Counted from the stretch's first letter, positions 23,267-34,367 are shown. The stretch is 64,000 nucleotides of DNA from Undaria pinnatifida (GCA_012845835.1 JABAKD010000017.1:9946376-10010375), one strand, 5' to 3'. The notes: generated by a model not told the origin, from the letters alone. A program made the numbers and translations.

Positions 23267-23535
23267 TGTAAGGTTATGGGTGGGGACACAGAGTGCCCCC
23301 TCCAGGTCTGCCAATTGAGCAGGTCCTCGGAGAGTACTCACTTTCTTTTCCTTCGTAGAGACGTTGCTTTCTTCGATTCCACCAGAGCCCCGGATAGCTT
23401 CTGAGATCGGAGGCGCGTGCCTCCAATCTATTTCCTAACTTTCCCGAATATGAAACGCCAACCTTATCATACGGAACCCATCCAAATGATCTCGAATTCG
23501 GATAATTACAGGCCTTTCGAGGACGTAGCTTGACA
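23267..23535 (-). repeat. 5' LTR (element on minus strand)
   Basis: 269 bp, same length as 17448-17716 with scattered substitutions, and followed by GTTG at 23536-23539. Confidence 0.85.
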
Positions 23536-23539
23536 GTTG

Positions 23540-25899
23540 CCTGCCCATTCTGCGAGAGGTCGAACGACCGCCAGCTGTGTGTACCTTACCAAGGGGGTGA
23601 TTTGTTAGGGCGAAATCGAGCAGCATAATAGACGCGTGCTTCCTGCTGCTGAAAACAGTACTGGGAACGGACGTGGGGTAATCGTGGGTTGTCTGCAGCA
23701 GAACCAAATAACGATGGGGTTTCCTCCGGGCAACCCGTCGAGCGGCATGGCGGCACGCACTCCACCGTACGCAGCAGCAGCGGGAGAAGTCATGTATGGA
23801 GCATATATGGTTGTTATGTCGTCAGCCAGAGCTTAATGGTTTGGCAACATCGCAGGGCCGGGGGGGGGGGGGTGACAGGTCCGGTCGATTTGGTGAGTTA
23901 TTTTTAAGATGGAAACACCTATCGATCGAAAGATTTGTTTTTGGTCGAATGTGACGTTATTTATTGACGGCAAGGGTGGAGACCCGCAAATAGTAGACGA
24001 TTTTGTTTTGTCGGTGAGGGTGGAGACCCGCAGGTAGTATCATCTAAGGTCCGTACTCAACGATATCAGTAACCTTTTTCGCCTGCTTGTTATGAATTGT
24101 GTTTTCGTGTTCAAATCAAATAGTGTTTGTAAAGTTTTTTATCTTGCAGTGCTTTCCTGGTGTAGACAAGACCACAAGGGGCCTGGTGGATCTGATATAC
24201 GTAGCATAACGATTAGGAGAAAAGTTCACGTAGGTTCACCTTGAGAGGTGTTCTGCTGATGTGTGGTATTGATGGTGGCACTGGTTGTATTGAATTTTGC
24301 GGGTATCTTTGGTGTTTGGTAGTAGTCTTGTGGTTGATTGAAAAAGAGGGTGAGCATGTTCAATGGTTGATTGGTAGTTTTTACCAACAGTATACTTGTG
24401 CGAATGTTTGCTCGCAATGGAGGAAAGGGAAACACGAAATGAAAAATGTTCGAGCAGTTTTCGTAAGTCGGAGGGCTTGGGCTGTTCGTGTTTATAGTGG
24501 CGGCTTTTTTGTTGTTTATTTATTCGATTACTTGGAGGGGGGCGGAGGGCGTCTTGAGCCAATACTCATGAGCGTGTGGATTTCCCTGGAATATGTACCG
24601 TCCTCTTCTTGCTGCCCGTTGTCAAAGAGTGGAAAAAGACGGCCGGGTGCTGCGATTGTATTGTTCATTCGCCAACACCCTCGTGTCGCCGACACCTTTG
24701 TGTCGCGGGGAAGATGGGTTGGGGCGGGGGGAGGGTTGGTTAGTTCCCTTGTGGCGAAGTCGTCCACAACGAGTAAGGACGATTCGGGGTACATGGTAAT
24801 ACGGGGTATGTGGCTATGCGTGGTTGTGGACAGAAAAGGCCGGTGGAAGCTGCGGGTGGCCTAGAGGCCTTCATGCCTCTTCACCTCGTACTCTGGGCTG
24901 ACGTCAGTTATTCGTGTGCATTGACTTCGTCGCCGACTGCTGATAGATATCGAAGGTGGTGCACGTTGGGAAGGTTTTGTGTTATTTGCCTCATTCCCCT
25001 TCCCCGCTGCCGGATCTGACTGTTGCTTAGGCTGCTGCGGTGCAGCGTTATTGGTTACGGTTATGAAGTATGTCGTGGACCCTAGGGTTGGCGTCATGGT
25101 GTCGGCGCGTCCGACCTGTAGCTTCTACTGAGTCCGTACAATCTGCTGCTTGTTCGTTGGGAACTGGACGACGTAGTCCGATGTTGATGTCTTCAGGCCT
25201 CGCCTGCACCAGCGCTAGTTTTTGTATGGGTGTATTGTGGTGTCGGGGGGGGGGGGGGTACGGACTCGTGTACGTTGGGAGGGGGTGACGTTGTTCCCCC
25301 GCCTCCCACACCGGTTTATCTTGGTAAGGAAGGGTTTGCTCGTTGAGTTGTATTTTCTCGCGATGGATGCATGTTATTGACTTACTTTGGCGTTTTCCCG
25401 CGTAGGAAGCCGCCATGGATTTTGAAAGTTTACATAGTACAGAGCACGCACAGACGACTGAAGACCGGGAGGACCGGGGGTCGGCCTTTTTCTGTGCTTC
25501 GCCACGACCAACGACGAACCTATCGACGACCACCACTTACACTCAACCCCAAGGAACGACACCTCCATTATGGCGTAGGTCGACTATCGCCAGTAAAAGG
25601 CTACGGGATAGCTGCGTGAGTAATATGAAACGTCCTTTTTGGCGGCGTCCATCACGATTTCTTTCTTTATCTCAGCTTACACGAATCCTTGTGAACATCA
25701 TGAGAAAAGTGGATTCCAGACCAGGTCACGTGCGTAGGCGTGTACACGACAAAACGTCGGACCCTCCCGGCTTGCCCAAGTTCTCACTGCTCAGTGCTTA
25801 CGTAGTTAATTAACCGCAATTTGCAACACATATGTACCCGGTATACGTTTTGCGGGGCCTCCAGCCTGCTTGTTCATTTTGATGGTGGATGCCTATTCA
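23540..25899. other. Intergenic, unassigned
   Basis: Frames such as 24241-24864 (plus) and 25048-25536 (minus) carry no recognisable domain. A short direct repeat GGTGGAGACCCGCA-GTAGT lies at about 23977 and 24020, and a G-run at 25247-25258. Confidence 0.3.
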
Positions 25900-26620
25900 A
25901 TTTTCCGCGGGATATTCCACGGATTCCATGGTAGCGTGACAACTGTGCTGGATCCCTTTGACCCGTTGAAGCTTCCGTGCCCTCCGTGTGAGTGCCGGGG
26001 GAAGATGTTACAATGCCTGTAACGTTTTGCATATGGACATGCCAGCAGCTTCCATGGAAGCTTTCTGGCAAGTACATGCACTACTGTTTCGGTGGAAGCT
26101 GCCATCCCTTCCCCGGAAGCTTCCCGGGCAAGTACATGCACTACTGTTTCGGTGGAAGCTGCCATCCCTTCCCCGGAAGCTTCCCGGGACGCTGCTTCTC
26201 TCCACGGCTCTGTGGGGGCAGCTGTCATGGACGAATCCACGGAATGTTCACTTGTTTTTCCGTGGAAGCAGTGGAAGTAGCTACCATGGAAGCTTTCACG
26301 GAAGCTTTCACGGAAGCTTTCGTGGCAGTAATTTTATTTCACGGAAGCTATCGCGGAAGCTTCCATGGGATTTATTTATGGAAACTTCCGTGGAAATAAA
26401 TTATTATTAATTATTTCTAATTTGTTATTTACTTCCACGGAAGCTTCCGTGAAAGCTTCCGTGCAAGCTTCCGTGGAAGAAAATTTACTTCCACAAAAGC
26501 TTCCGTGAAAGCTTCCGTGAACGCTTCCGTGAAAGCTTCAGTGAAAGCAATTCACTTCCACGAAGGCTTCCGTGGAAGTTTCTGTGGAAGTAACTTCGGT
26601 GGAAGCTTTCATGAACTCCC
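25900..26620. repeat. Second self-complementary 12-mer array
   Basis: Same AAGCTTCC(A/G)(T/C)GG building block as 2585-3440, here interspersed with unique sequence. It includes a near-perfect 60-bp tandem duplication at 26068-26127 / 26128-26187 (AAGTACATGCACTACTGTTT to GGAAGCTTCCCGGG). It is densest at 26280-26600. Confidence 0.9.
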
Positions 26621-26854
26621 ACCAAAAATGCAGATAATGCAGCTGGCCATTATTGGTCATGGGGGTCAGTCTGATACCAAATACCAGGTATATATTATGT
26701 ACTCTTTGACTACATATAGCGAGCGGAATTCGGGGGGGAAAGAATTTTGGGTTTTGTTTACTTGAACCAGCCTGTATGTACTTGCTGCAGATACACTGCT
26801 GCTGCATGCTGTAGCGTACCTAATGCATGTAAATTTTATAACCGTTCATATTTA

Positions 26855-26942
26855 AATATTAGTTTCCTTTCCTTTTTCGCTTTTTGTATTTCTTTCTTTT
26901 CTTTTCTGTCTTTTCTTCTTTTCTTTTTCTTCTTTTTTCCAA
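26855..26942. repeat. T/C-rich simple sequence
   Basis: A pyrimidine tract of TTTTC-type repeats, about 85 bp. Confidence 0.85.
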
Positions 26943-27292
26943 TTGACTCTTGTGAGTCTGGCGTGCGTATGCGTAGTGACAGGTACCACGTGAAACATTT
27001 AGTACAAGGTTCCCCCTCGGGATGTGGGTAACGTGAAGTCCCGGGGGCGTCGCAGAGCGAAAAGGGAGACACCGGTAACACACATATAAATATTTTTCCC
27101 ACCTATAATGAATGGTGTCACGCGTACTCACATAGATAAACCCCACTGCTTTTCTTAGAGGAAACGTGTGGCATGAGCTAGAGCAGTGCTCCAAAGAAAG
27201 CAGAGTAGTAATCAGCGAGAAGAGTGTGATAACGGTGGGTGCACGTTGTACTGATGTACGCGCAAACGAAATATTAGTGGTTAGGGGATGCT

Positions 27293-27610
27293 GTGTATCG
27301 TACGTGGAATAGTGCTCGAGTTGTTATACAGCACGTCACACACGTGTTTGCACTTGGTGGTAAAATGGACAGGGTGGACCAGCCAATGTTAGTCGCTCTT
27401 GGATGTTGTACAATAATTAATTGGTTGGCGGCAACAATTTCGGTATGTGTGGCGTACGTACGTGGTAGGATTTTCCATGAGTTGGGGGTAGTGTTCAACG
27501 CTTTGGTACTGTGTTTGATGGGAATCGAAACCTTGATGTACTCCTCGTTTATCCCCGTAGAAAGTAGAGCTAGATCGATCGTGTTCCCGCCTGAACCCGC
27601 CACTACTTAA
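27293..27610 (+). CDS. Hypothetical ORF, 105 aa, two hydrophobic segments
   Basis: A 105-codon frame with two hydrophobic stretches that could span a membrane (about residues 32-50, LVALGCCTIINWLAA; and 64-85, LGVVFNALVLCLMGIE) separated by a short basic loop. No family is recognised. It ends about 40 bp before a SINE-like insertion. The opposite strand is also open over the same range, which weakens the case. Chance or exon fragment are both possible. Confidence 0.2.
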   Translation: MYRTWNSARVVIQHVTHVFALGGKMDRVDQPMLVALGCCTIINWLAATISVCVAYVRGRIFHELGVVFNALVLCLMGIETLMYSSFIPVESRARSIVFPPEPATT

Positions 27611-27652
27611 TACATGCGGTCAGAAATGTATGTGTGTACGATATGTGTGTAC

Positions 27653-27811
27653 GATAATAGCAACAGGGTGCGCCAGCTAGCGTTGGGCTGCGAAAGCAAC
27701 TGAGTTAAATCGACACACGACGCGTATGAAAATACGTGGAAGTGTGGTGACCTAAAGCTTTATTCTTCCCCATCCGCCGGAGGATAAAAAAAAAAAAGAT
27801 AATAGCAACAG
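27653..27811 (+). mobile_element. Short SINE-like insertion, family C, with 14-bp target duplication
   Basis: The 14-mer GATAATAGCAACAG at 27653-27666 is repeated exactly at 27798-27811. Between them is a 131-bp body that starts GGGTGCGCCAGCTAGCG and ends CCGGAGGAT followed by an A-run. The same body occurs on the other strand at 57146-57285 and truncated at 48420-48472. A-tail plus exact duplication is the signature of LINE-driven insertion. No convincing box A/B pair was seen, so the pol III origin is open. Confidence 0.88.
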
Positions 27812-29460
27812 ACCTAGAACCGATCCACCCAGCCAATCAGATGGCGTCCTGGGCGCGTGGCGAACGCTGAAATAGAACTGTACCCGATTTTGGCCACAGG
27901 AGCACCGTGTATATGCCTGACTTTCGCTATCGCTAATGAGGAGTTGTATATCCTATTCTTGAACCCTACCCATGGTTCCACTCGGCCCAAATAAAAGTAT
28001 TTGGCCTGGTCGAGACTCGCGTGCATGCTGCGCTCGCGACGTCAGCCACCCTCGCCGCGCTCGGCGCCATCTTCCAAGATTTCCCCTCTTTATGTCCCTG
28101 TGAGCCCCGTCTCCCGCGCGGAGAGATACAAGCCGTGCTCTGTGGCGCTCGTTGCAACACTCGGCTGCTCCCGGCCTCTACCTCCCAGCCTCCTCCCGCT
28201 GGCATCCGCTCTGTCCGGAAATATAAAACCGGGATATGTCTTTTTGTCCAAGTAAAAATAGCCTTTGATTCGGACAAGTCTAGTTACCCTGCAAGAGAAG
28301 AATAAACACATCGGTTCAACCACGCCCAAAGACGTTCTCGCTCTTGCCTCGACGAACGGCCGCCATCGCGGCATGAGCGCGCAGGCCGGTTACCCCTTGT
28401 CTGCACCCATGCCCACGCACGCACGACGAGATCCGGGGCCAAAACGGCCCAGAGCGGTGCGCCCCCAAACCCCACACTAGTCGGATCCACATGTGTACTG
28501 CTGTTACTACTGCTGTATATTTCTGCTACACTGTTGCTGCGGTTGTGCTCTGCTGCTGGGTGTGGTTAATTCAGTCCGGGCGGTTGCCACTATTGCTGTT
28601 CTGCTGCTGCTGGGGTAAGTTGAGAGTAGCTGGCCATTTTTTTACGAACAAAACAACGAAGAACAAAAAAATGTAAAGTTTTATCAAAATATCAAAATTT
28701 GAAAAACAATTTGGGGTGTTCCAAGTGATCTGCTCGTCTGAGGGAGGCGGAACGCAACCCCTTGCCAAATAGAGCCAGCTAAGCGACTTTTAGTGCGCCG
28801 AGCGCCGCCACGGACCTCTGCCGAGATCCAGACATGCTTCATAATGTACCCATGGCAGGCTAGCTTGCCCCGCGGCCGAAAGTGCGAGAAGAAACACTCA
28901 GCCGCCGGAAAGCATCGAGCCAAAAAAAACGATTATTTTCTATATATACATATAAATGGTGGTTGTCTTTCCTGGGTGGCAGCGGTGTACGGTAGTAGTC
29001 GTTTTTTTCAGGCGCGAATAGTAGTAAGACGTATGTATATAGTATATAGTACCCGATCCCATTGTTTTATATATGAGCGTACTAATAGATAGCTTCCTCT
29101 CGAAAGTGCTCGGTTGGTGTACCCCTGGCATTTCCGGGGGTTCCACTTCGACACCGCCTCCGTGCATTACTGGCGGAGCGGTCCAGATTTTCTTTGATTT
29201 CTTGCTCCGCTTTATTATTTTTGTTTCTGCTCGTTTTGCCAGGTGTTCCTGTACTTTTCAGCTGCTTCCTGCAAATTTGGTTCTTCTGCCAACACGATTT
29301 TGACCTTTTCCGCGATTTTCTTGTTCCTTTTTGGGTAGTAAATTGATCTTCCTACCATTTGCTGCTAACTTGCCGCCTGTGCATTATTTGCAGAGCGGGT
29401 CAGCATTAGCTTTTCTTTGATTTCCGCCAATTGTTTTGTACTTGAACGAAGTTTCATCAT
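27812..29460. other. Intergenic, unassigned
   Basis: GC-rich 27966-28470 has several overlapping frames on both strands without recognised domains. The stretch 28490-29460 shows nothing identifiable. Confidence 0.3.
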
Positions 29461-29469
29461 CTGAGATAT

Positions 29470-29895
29470 CGGCATGGCTCAATCAGCTCAGCGCCACCCA
29501 GCACCCCACCGCAGCGCTATAGCTCAGCAGCGCAGCCCCGTGCATTGCCGTGCCCTGCGATGCCCCCTGCCGTGCGCTGCAGCTCAACTCACCAGCGCAC
29601 TGCAGCGCTGGCTCAGCAGAGCGCAGCGCCGTGCTTTGCCGTGCTTTGCCATGCTGCGTGATTTTTTCCGTACTTTTACTAGTTCGTACACATGCCAGCA
29701 ACATTCGAAGTACCATACTTCGTTTAAATACTTAAAACAACACCAGGTTTGTACATAACGTTGTTGGATCACAAACAATGCACCCCCAGCTCAGGTCATC
29801 CCGGCCATATATAGCTCAGCAGTGCAGCGTAGCGCAGTGCGGTGCCGTGCCTTGCCGTTCGTTTTGCGGTGCTGTGTCGTGCGGCGGTGTGCGTT
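29470..29895. repeat. Degenerate CAGCGCAGC / GTGCCGTGCC low-complexity block
   Basis: Two patches (29470-29660 and 29808-29890) are built from CAGC, GCAGTG and TGCCGTGC-type words, each preceded by ATAGCTCAGCAG. Open frames here are by-products. Confidence 0.7.
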
Positions 29896-29934
29896 CTTGT
29901 GAACATACAGCAGTAAGTAGTATAGTAGTACCAG

Positions 29935-30660
29935 GTATGATACAGGTACCAGATGTATGTGGACGTGTTGTGTACTCGTCTTTTTGCTTTCTTCAGTTGA
30001 GTGTTCTCTCTCGGTCCCCATGCTCCCCCCCCCACCCCCGGCAATATCACACGTACTGCCGCTCAGAACGTGACATCAATGAGCACACAGCACAGCGCAG
30101 GGCAATTACCTCTGCACAAGCATCTCTTGGCATTATCAATTCGCTAGCATTCGCTCGAAATAATCACGGGCCTCTTCTCCCTGCCCCCTGTACATGTTTC
30201 AGTTGCATGCTTCCTTGCTGGAGCGAAGTGGGCGGCGTAAGCAGCCCGCGGAGCGGAGCCCTGTGTTTTCTTCAGAACCACAAAGAGTACCACCAGGTAT
30301 TAGGCGTTTTTTTTTTTAGCGAAGTACCAGCTACCAGGTACCGGTAGTATGTGCTTGTACTCGTCTTTTTGCTTTCGTCGTTGATTTTGTTGTCCATCTC
30401 GGTTCTCTCCGCGATTTTTCTTCGAAAATTTCACCCGTACTACAGCCGATCAGAACGTGACATCGCCCACATAAAGCACACCACAGGCAGGGCAATCAGC
30501 TGCGCACCAGAAGTAGCTCTTATTGGCATTATCAAATCGCTAGTTGCACTGAATCATGGGCCTCTTCTCTCTGCCCCTTCACGTTTTTTAGTTGAAATCT
30601 TCCTTGCGCGAGCGTAGCGGGCGGCGTCAGCCGCCCGCGGAGCGAGGCTCTTGTAATATA
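29935..30660 (+). repeat. Tandem duplication, offset about 386 bp, with GC-rich palindromic ends
   Basis: TGTACTCGTCTTTTTGCTTTC occurs in both copies (29971 and 30357), followed by CAGAACGTGACATC, CAGGGCAAT, TTGGCATTATCAA-TCGCTAG and GGGCCTCTTCTC. Each copy ends in a GC-rich imperfect palindrome (GGGCGGCGT-AGC-GCCCGCGGAGCG). Confidence 0.85.
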
Positions 30661-30733
30661 TATTCTTGTGGGGGAGGGATTGATTGCGTCAGCTATGATT
30701 TATATGCGTGAACCATTTTTTTTTCCTTTTTGG

Positions 30734-30867
30734 CCCTGGGGTATTCCTCCACTCCAGAGTAACTGGAGCCTGTTCTGTGACCACGGAGTCCGGACTTGAT
30801 TATGCGAGCTAATGTGAGAACAAGAACAACAACAACACAACAACGAGAACAACAACAACAACAACAA
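30734..30867 (+). repeat. Family B repeat with (AAC)n tail, interrupted
   Basis: CCCTGGGGTATTCCTC, then CTCCAG-AGTAA-CTGGAG (a small hairpin), TGTGACCACGG, GATTATGCGAG and a GAGAACAAGAACAACAAC tail. The tail is cut by the LTR element starting at 30868. Further (CAA)n continues beyond that element at 37137. Confidence 0.85.
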
Positions 30868-31621
30868 TTAGAGGTGCTACTAGTCAGTAACCATCATGTC
30901 GTTACTTGATAACACTTAAAAGTCATCTGGTATACATTGCTAGTTGTTCGTATAGCAGACAGTTATAATAAGTCGGTTCGATGTCGTTTATCTATGAGGT
31001 ATTTAGCATGCAGGAGCCTCAGCAGTAAAAACTTGGTTACATGATGCACAGCCATTTACTGGTTAATCATGTCCAAAAGCTGGTACATGTAGTACGTACG
31101 GGCAATGTGGTGTTATCAAATAATGCGGCGGAATAACGTACCTGGTCTGGTACGTACAGCAACATTCGTGGAATATGATTTTACGTTGACTGTCGGGACG
31201 TTGACGTAGCTAAGCTCCCAGAAGCAAACCTCAGGGAAAGTTGTCATAGGTACGGTAGACCACGAGCAAGCCTCAGGAAAGGTTGCTGTAGGTAGATCAG
31301 ACACCTACCCGTAGAGTACATCTGTCCGTAGCATACGCATTGTGCCGTTTCGATCAAGTGATGGCCAGACTCACCTCGATCACTCCTTTTTGCTCATCAT
31401 CAGCTCCCATCTGCTGAGCAAATTAATCATCAATCAACATATTGGCCTGGGGTCGCCGACCAACATTTTCTCTGCTGGAGCTCTCTGCTCTTGCAGGCTC
31501 ACCTAACCGTGGCCTTCGTTTACCTCAAACCATATATATAGGCTGTGTCTTCGTCGGGTCATCCGAAAGCGAGCCTACGAGCGTACACCAGCTAAGAGCT
31601 GATACACGCCACATGCCACCT
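30868..31621 (+). repeat. 5' LTR
   Basis: About 754 bp, matching 36369-37136. A TATA-like run ATATATATAGG at about 31533 precedes CTGTGTCTTCGTCGGGTC and is the likely promoter. Confidence 0.9.
31530..31542 (+). promoter_or_regulatory. Putative TATA box in 5' LTR
   Basis: CATATATATAGG lies about 85 bp before the LTR end, a usual place for the U3 TATA box. The 3' LTR has the same feature with one more TA pair near 37040. Position and composition only. Confidence 0.5.
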
Positions 31622-32127
31622 GAAATTAATAGGTTATGAGCCTCGCACGCGTGAACGAGGAGAGCGGCAGCACGGATTCACGATCATCATCACTGAGGAT
31701 GGCAGATCAAGAAATCTACTGCTGCTTACGGGAGCTTCTACATCTCTACACGAGTACGACGAGAAGTATCAGACGGAGGACTACGAGTACTTTGTTGGAA
31801 ACGCGCGGTGAGTAAGTGAGCATATTTTGAGGACCCTACGCACTCAATGAGAGCAAGTGATGCGAGCGCTGTGATCGAGGTACCCAGAGGTATAGAACGC
31901 CACCACGTCACGGGTTGTACCAAATCAACCATCCACGCGCACGGGACCCTTCTTTGCATCGTCAAGGACCCCAAAAAAAAACCTCGATATACTCGAGTAA
32001 ACAACTGCTGAACGTTGCCTCGACTCCAAATAAGCGGGTCGTTCTGAGCAACAGCGGTACAGAGGCAACTCTCGACGGTACAAGCTACTGTCTATTATCA
32101 GAGCTCTGACCTCTAGTTCAAGGATTG

Positions 32128-32272
32128 TTATCATCGTGATAGACCGACCAAAATTCGAGCCCAACGCACCTCTCGTTGAGTGCGGGCCATAGGCTTCACG
32201 TGTGATCATCGTGAAAGACCGACCAAAGCTGCCCAACGTACCTCGTTGAGAGTGCGGGCCAAAGACGTGACC
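32128..32272 (+). repeat. Leader tandem duplication, about 75 bp
   Basis: ATCATCGTGA-AGACCGACCAAA, CCCAACG-ACCTC, GTTGAG and GTGCGGGCCA occur twice in the leader between the 5' LTR and the gag start. It could be a structured leader such as a packaging signal, but that is inference. Confidence 0.8.
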
Positions 32273-32642
32273 TCTCAGTAAGGACTCGCCAAACTCCAAG
32301 CGACAAGCTTTATCAAGAGCACTCCCGGCCGTAGAGTAGCTGTCTGTTAAAGGAGACTCTTATCATCAAGGCGACTACTTGTAGAGCAAGCCAGCAACCA
32401 GCAGCTTCAGGTACTACTACTGCTGTATTCTTTGGAATTTTTTCCGATTTTGTTTTCAGAAATCTCCACAACGCCTTCGATTTCTACACAAACACCACTA
32501 CTGCACTTGAAACGTCTGTTTAATACAGCAGCTCGTATCATACGTGCGGCGGGATTACTGGTACTACTACACCGCTGCACAAGTACCAATATCATACAAG
32601 ACATCTGAGTGAACTGCTCTCCGGTACCTACTCATCATCACC

Positions 32643-34367
32643 ATGGGGGAATCCAACAGCAGCAGCACTTCATTCGCCAACGCCATCAAAGAACTAAGGA
32701 TGTTCGATGGTCGCAGCCCAGCTGATTTTCGAGATTGGCATAAACGATTGGTGGTTGTAATTGGAGTATCCAGACGCGATATCGCCAACCTCGTTAAAGG
32801 GAATCCTCGACCGACCAAAGCGACGGCTGGTACGGGATCTTCACCAGCACTTGCAGAAGAAATCGCAGCGTATGAAAGGGCAAATCAAGATCTGTACGCC
32901 ATGCTTTCTCTACTAACGGAGAAACCAGCATCTTTACTTGTACTCAAACACGAGGATGAGACTGGGACGACTGGTGACGGACAAAAGGCCCTACAAGAGC
33001 TTGTCTCGAAGTACAACAAAGTCACTGACGAAGTGATCTGGACGAAAATGGACAAGCTCGTCAACACCAACATGGAGCAAGGAGAAGATCCGGACTCCTA
33101 CTCTATAGAAAAGACGCTCGCGCGCTCCGAGCTCGAGAAGATGGGCGAGATGATTTCCGACCGCAGATTCAAGGACATCTGTGTACAAGGATTCACTTCG
33201 GAGTACAAGGACATCAAAATGATGTTGTGCCGAGACCCGACTTTCGACATCGATCAGATGCAAAGCACGATGCGCCATCTTTATTTAGATGATCTTTCCC
33301 GCCACAGCGACACCAAAATCGTTGGTCGTGGCGTAGCCATGACTGCGGCATCGACTTGCAGTCGTTGCGGAAAGCAAGGGCACTTCACCCGCAACTGCTG
33401 GGAAAGGAAGGACGACAACGACAGCAAGTCTACTGGCACCCACAGCAAGCAGAAGGACAAGGAATCTTCAAACGGCAAGGCAGCATCCAACGTTGGAGCT
33501 GAGCACAAGTGGTGTTCTGTACACAAAACTGCCTCGCACGACGACACGGAATGCTACGAGCAAGGAGCGCCACGCCCACCGCAGAGTGGGCGCGCTCACA
33601 CTGCCTCTGCTATACAAGACGCGAGCACACGCCCCAACGACGACGAAATGCCGTCCCTCAACTTCGACGATGGTTTCGAAGAGGGATTCGCGTTTACAGG
33701 GCTGCTAGCTGGTAGCGGCAACAGGGGTTTTCACCCCAAAAGCGACAGGTTCACGATGCTTGTGGACAGCGGCGCATCGGACCACCTGATAGACGAGGAG
33801 CTGATTTCAAGACTGCGGAAAAGCATGAGGGGTTACAAGGAGCTCAAGGATCCGAAGACCATCATAACCAAGGGGAAGAAGGTATTCGCAACAGCAACAA
33901 GCACCATCTGGGGATACATCATCGACCAGGCTGGCAAGCGTGTTCCTGTTCGCATCTCCGCCACGTTCGTAACTGGACTGGGACGCCACGTCTTCTCCTC
34001 CATCAAAGCAAAACAATCAGGGGTAAGCACTATCCTCGAGACGAGAAACCCCCACTTGCAGTTCGACAGCAGCACTTCGCTTCCGCTCACCCAACACCCA
34101 GAGGACAAGGGCGTATGCTCTTACGGCGTATTTTTTCGCACCCTGGGCAACACAGCTGATACGTCATCAACGCCTGCTGTAGTTCCTGCAGCACTGGCAA
34201 GGAACGACGCCAATCTAGGCGTTTGCACCTTCAAAAAGATCCAAGAATTCTGCACCAACTCCAGCATAGCCATGGAGCACACCGCGACGGTAGCTGAAGA
34301 AGGTATTCGCGCGGTATGGGCAGAATCATGCGACCCAAAAGGAGTGCACACCGTCAGGCGGAAATAA
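32643..34367 (+). CDS. gag: copia gag with aspartic protease, intact 574-aa ORF
   Basis: An uninterrupted frame of 574 codons from ATG (MGESNSSS) at 32643, following about 1 kb of leader. Residues about 15-235 form a copia gag core (FDGRSPADFRDWHKRL near the start, YNKVTDEVIWTKMDKL and FTSEYKDIKMML later). A CCHC zinc knuckle CSRCGKQGHFTRNC is at residues 239-252. A second cluster, WCSVHKTASHDDTEC, follows about 45 residues later. The aspartic protease active site VDSGASDHLID is at residues 374-384 (Asp375). Gag forms the RNA-packaging particle and protease matures it. Unusually the ORF ends about 190 residues after the protease site without GAG-pre-integrase or integrase. This is the best-preserved gene in the window. 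Confidence 0.93.
   Translation: MGESNSSSTSFANAIKELRMFDGRSPADFRDWHKRLVVVIGVSRRDIANLVKGNPRPTKATAGTGSSPALAEEIAAYERANQDLYAMLSLLTEKPASLLVLKHEDETGTTGDGQKALQELVSKYNKVTDEVIWTKMDKLVNTNMEQGEDPDSYSIEKTLARSELEKMGEMISDRRFKDICVQGFTSEYKDIKMMLCRDPTFDIDQMQSTMRHLYLDDLSRHSDTKIVGRGVAMTAASTCSRCGKQGHFTRNCWERKDDNDSKSTGTHSKQKDKESSNGKAASNVGAEHKWCSVHKTASHDDTECYEQGAPRPPQSGRAHTASAIQDASTRPNDDEMPSLNFDDGFEEGFAFTGLLAGSGNRGFHPKSDRFTMLVDSGASDHLIDEELISRLRKSMRGYKELKDPKTIITKGKKVFATATSTIWGYIIDQAGKRVPVRISATFVTGLGRHVFSSIKAKQSGVSTILETRNPHLQFDSSTSLPLTQHPEDKGVCSYGVFFRTLGNTADTSSTPAVVPAALARNDANLGVCTFKKIQEFCTNSSIAMEHTATVAEEGIRAVWAESCDPKGVHTVRRK

Larger units (their letters stand above)
17448..23535 (-). mobile_element. Non-autonomous gag-only LTR element (TR-GAG-like), minus strand
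   Basis: Two 269-bp direct repeats (17448-17716, 23267-23535) have TGTAAGG / CTT-ACA ends. GTTG lies immediately outside both ends, a 4-bp target duplication. Read on the minus strand, the base after the 5' LTR is followed by TGGCGTCGTC, similar to a gypsy-type TGGCG primer site, and GGGTGGA lies before the 3' LTR as a weak polypurine tract. Inside are only a broken gag and a long leader of tandem arrays. I found no protease, RT or integrase, so it would depend on another element. Confidence 0.78.

Noticed and set aside
24241-24864. 207-codon plus-strand frame
   Set aside because: Trp/Cys/Gly-rich composition without recognisable domain. It looks like a chance frame in GT-rich sequence.
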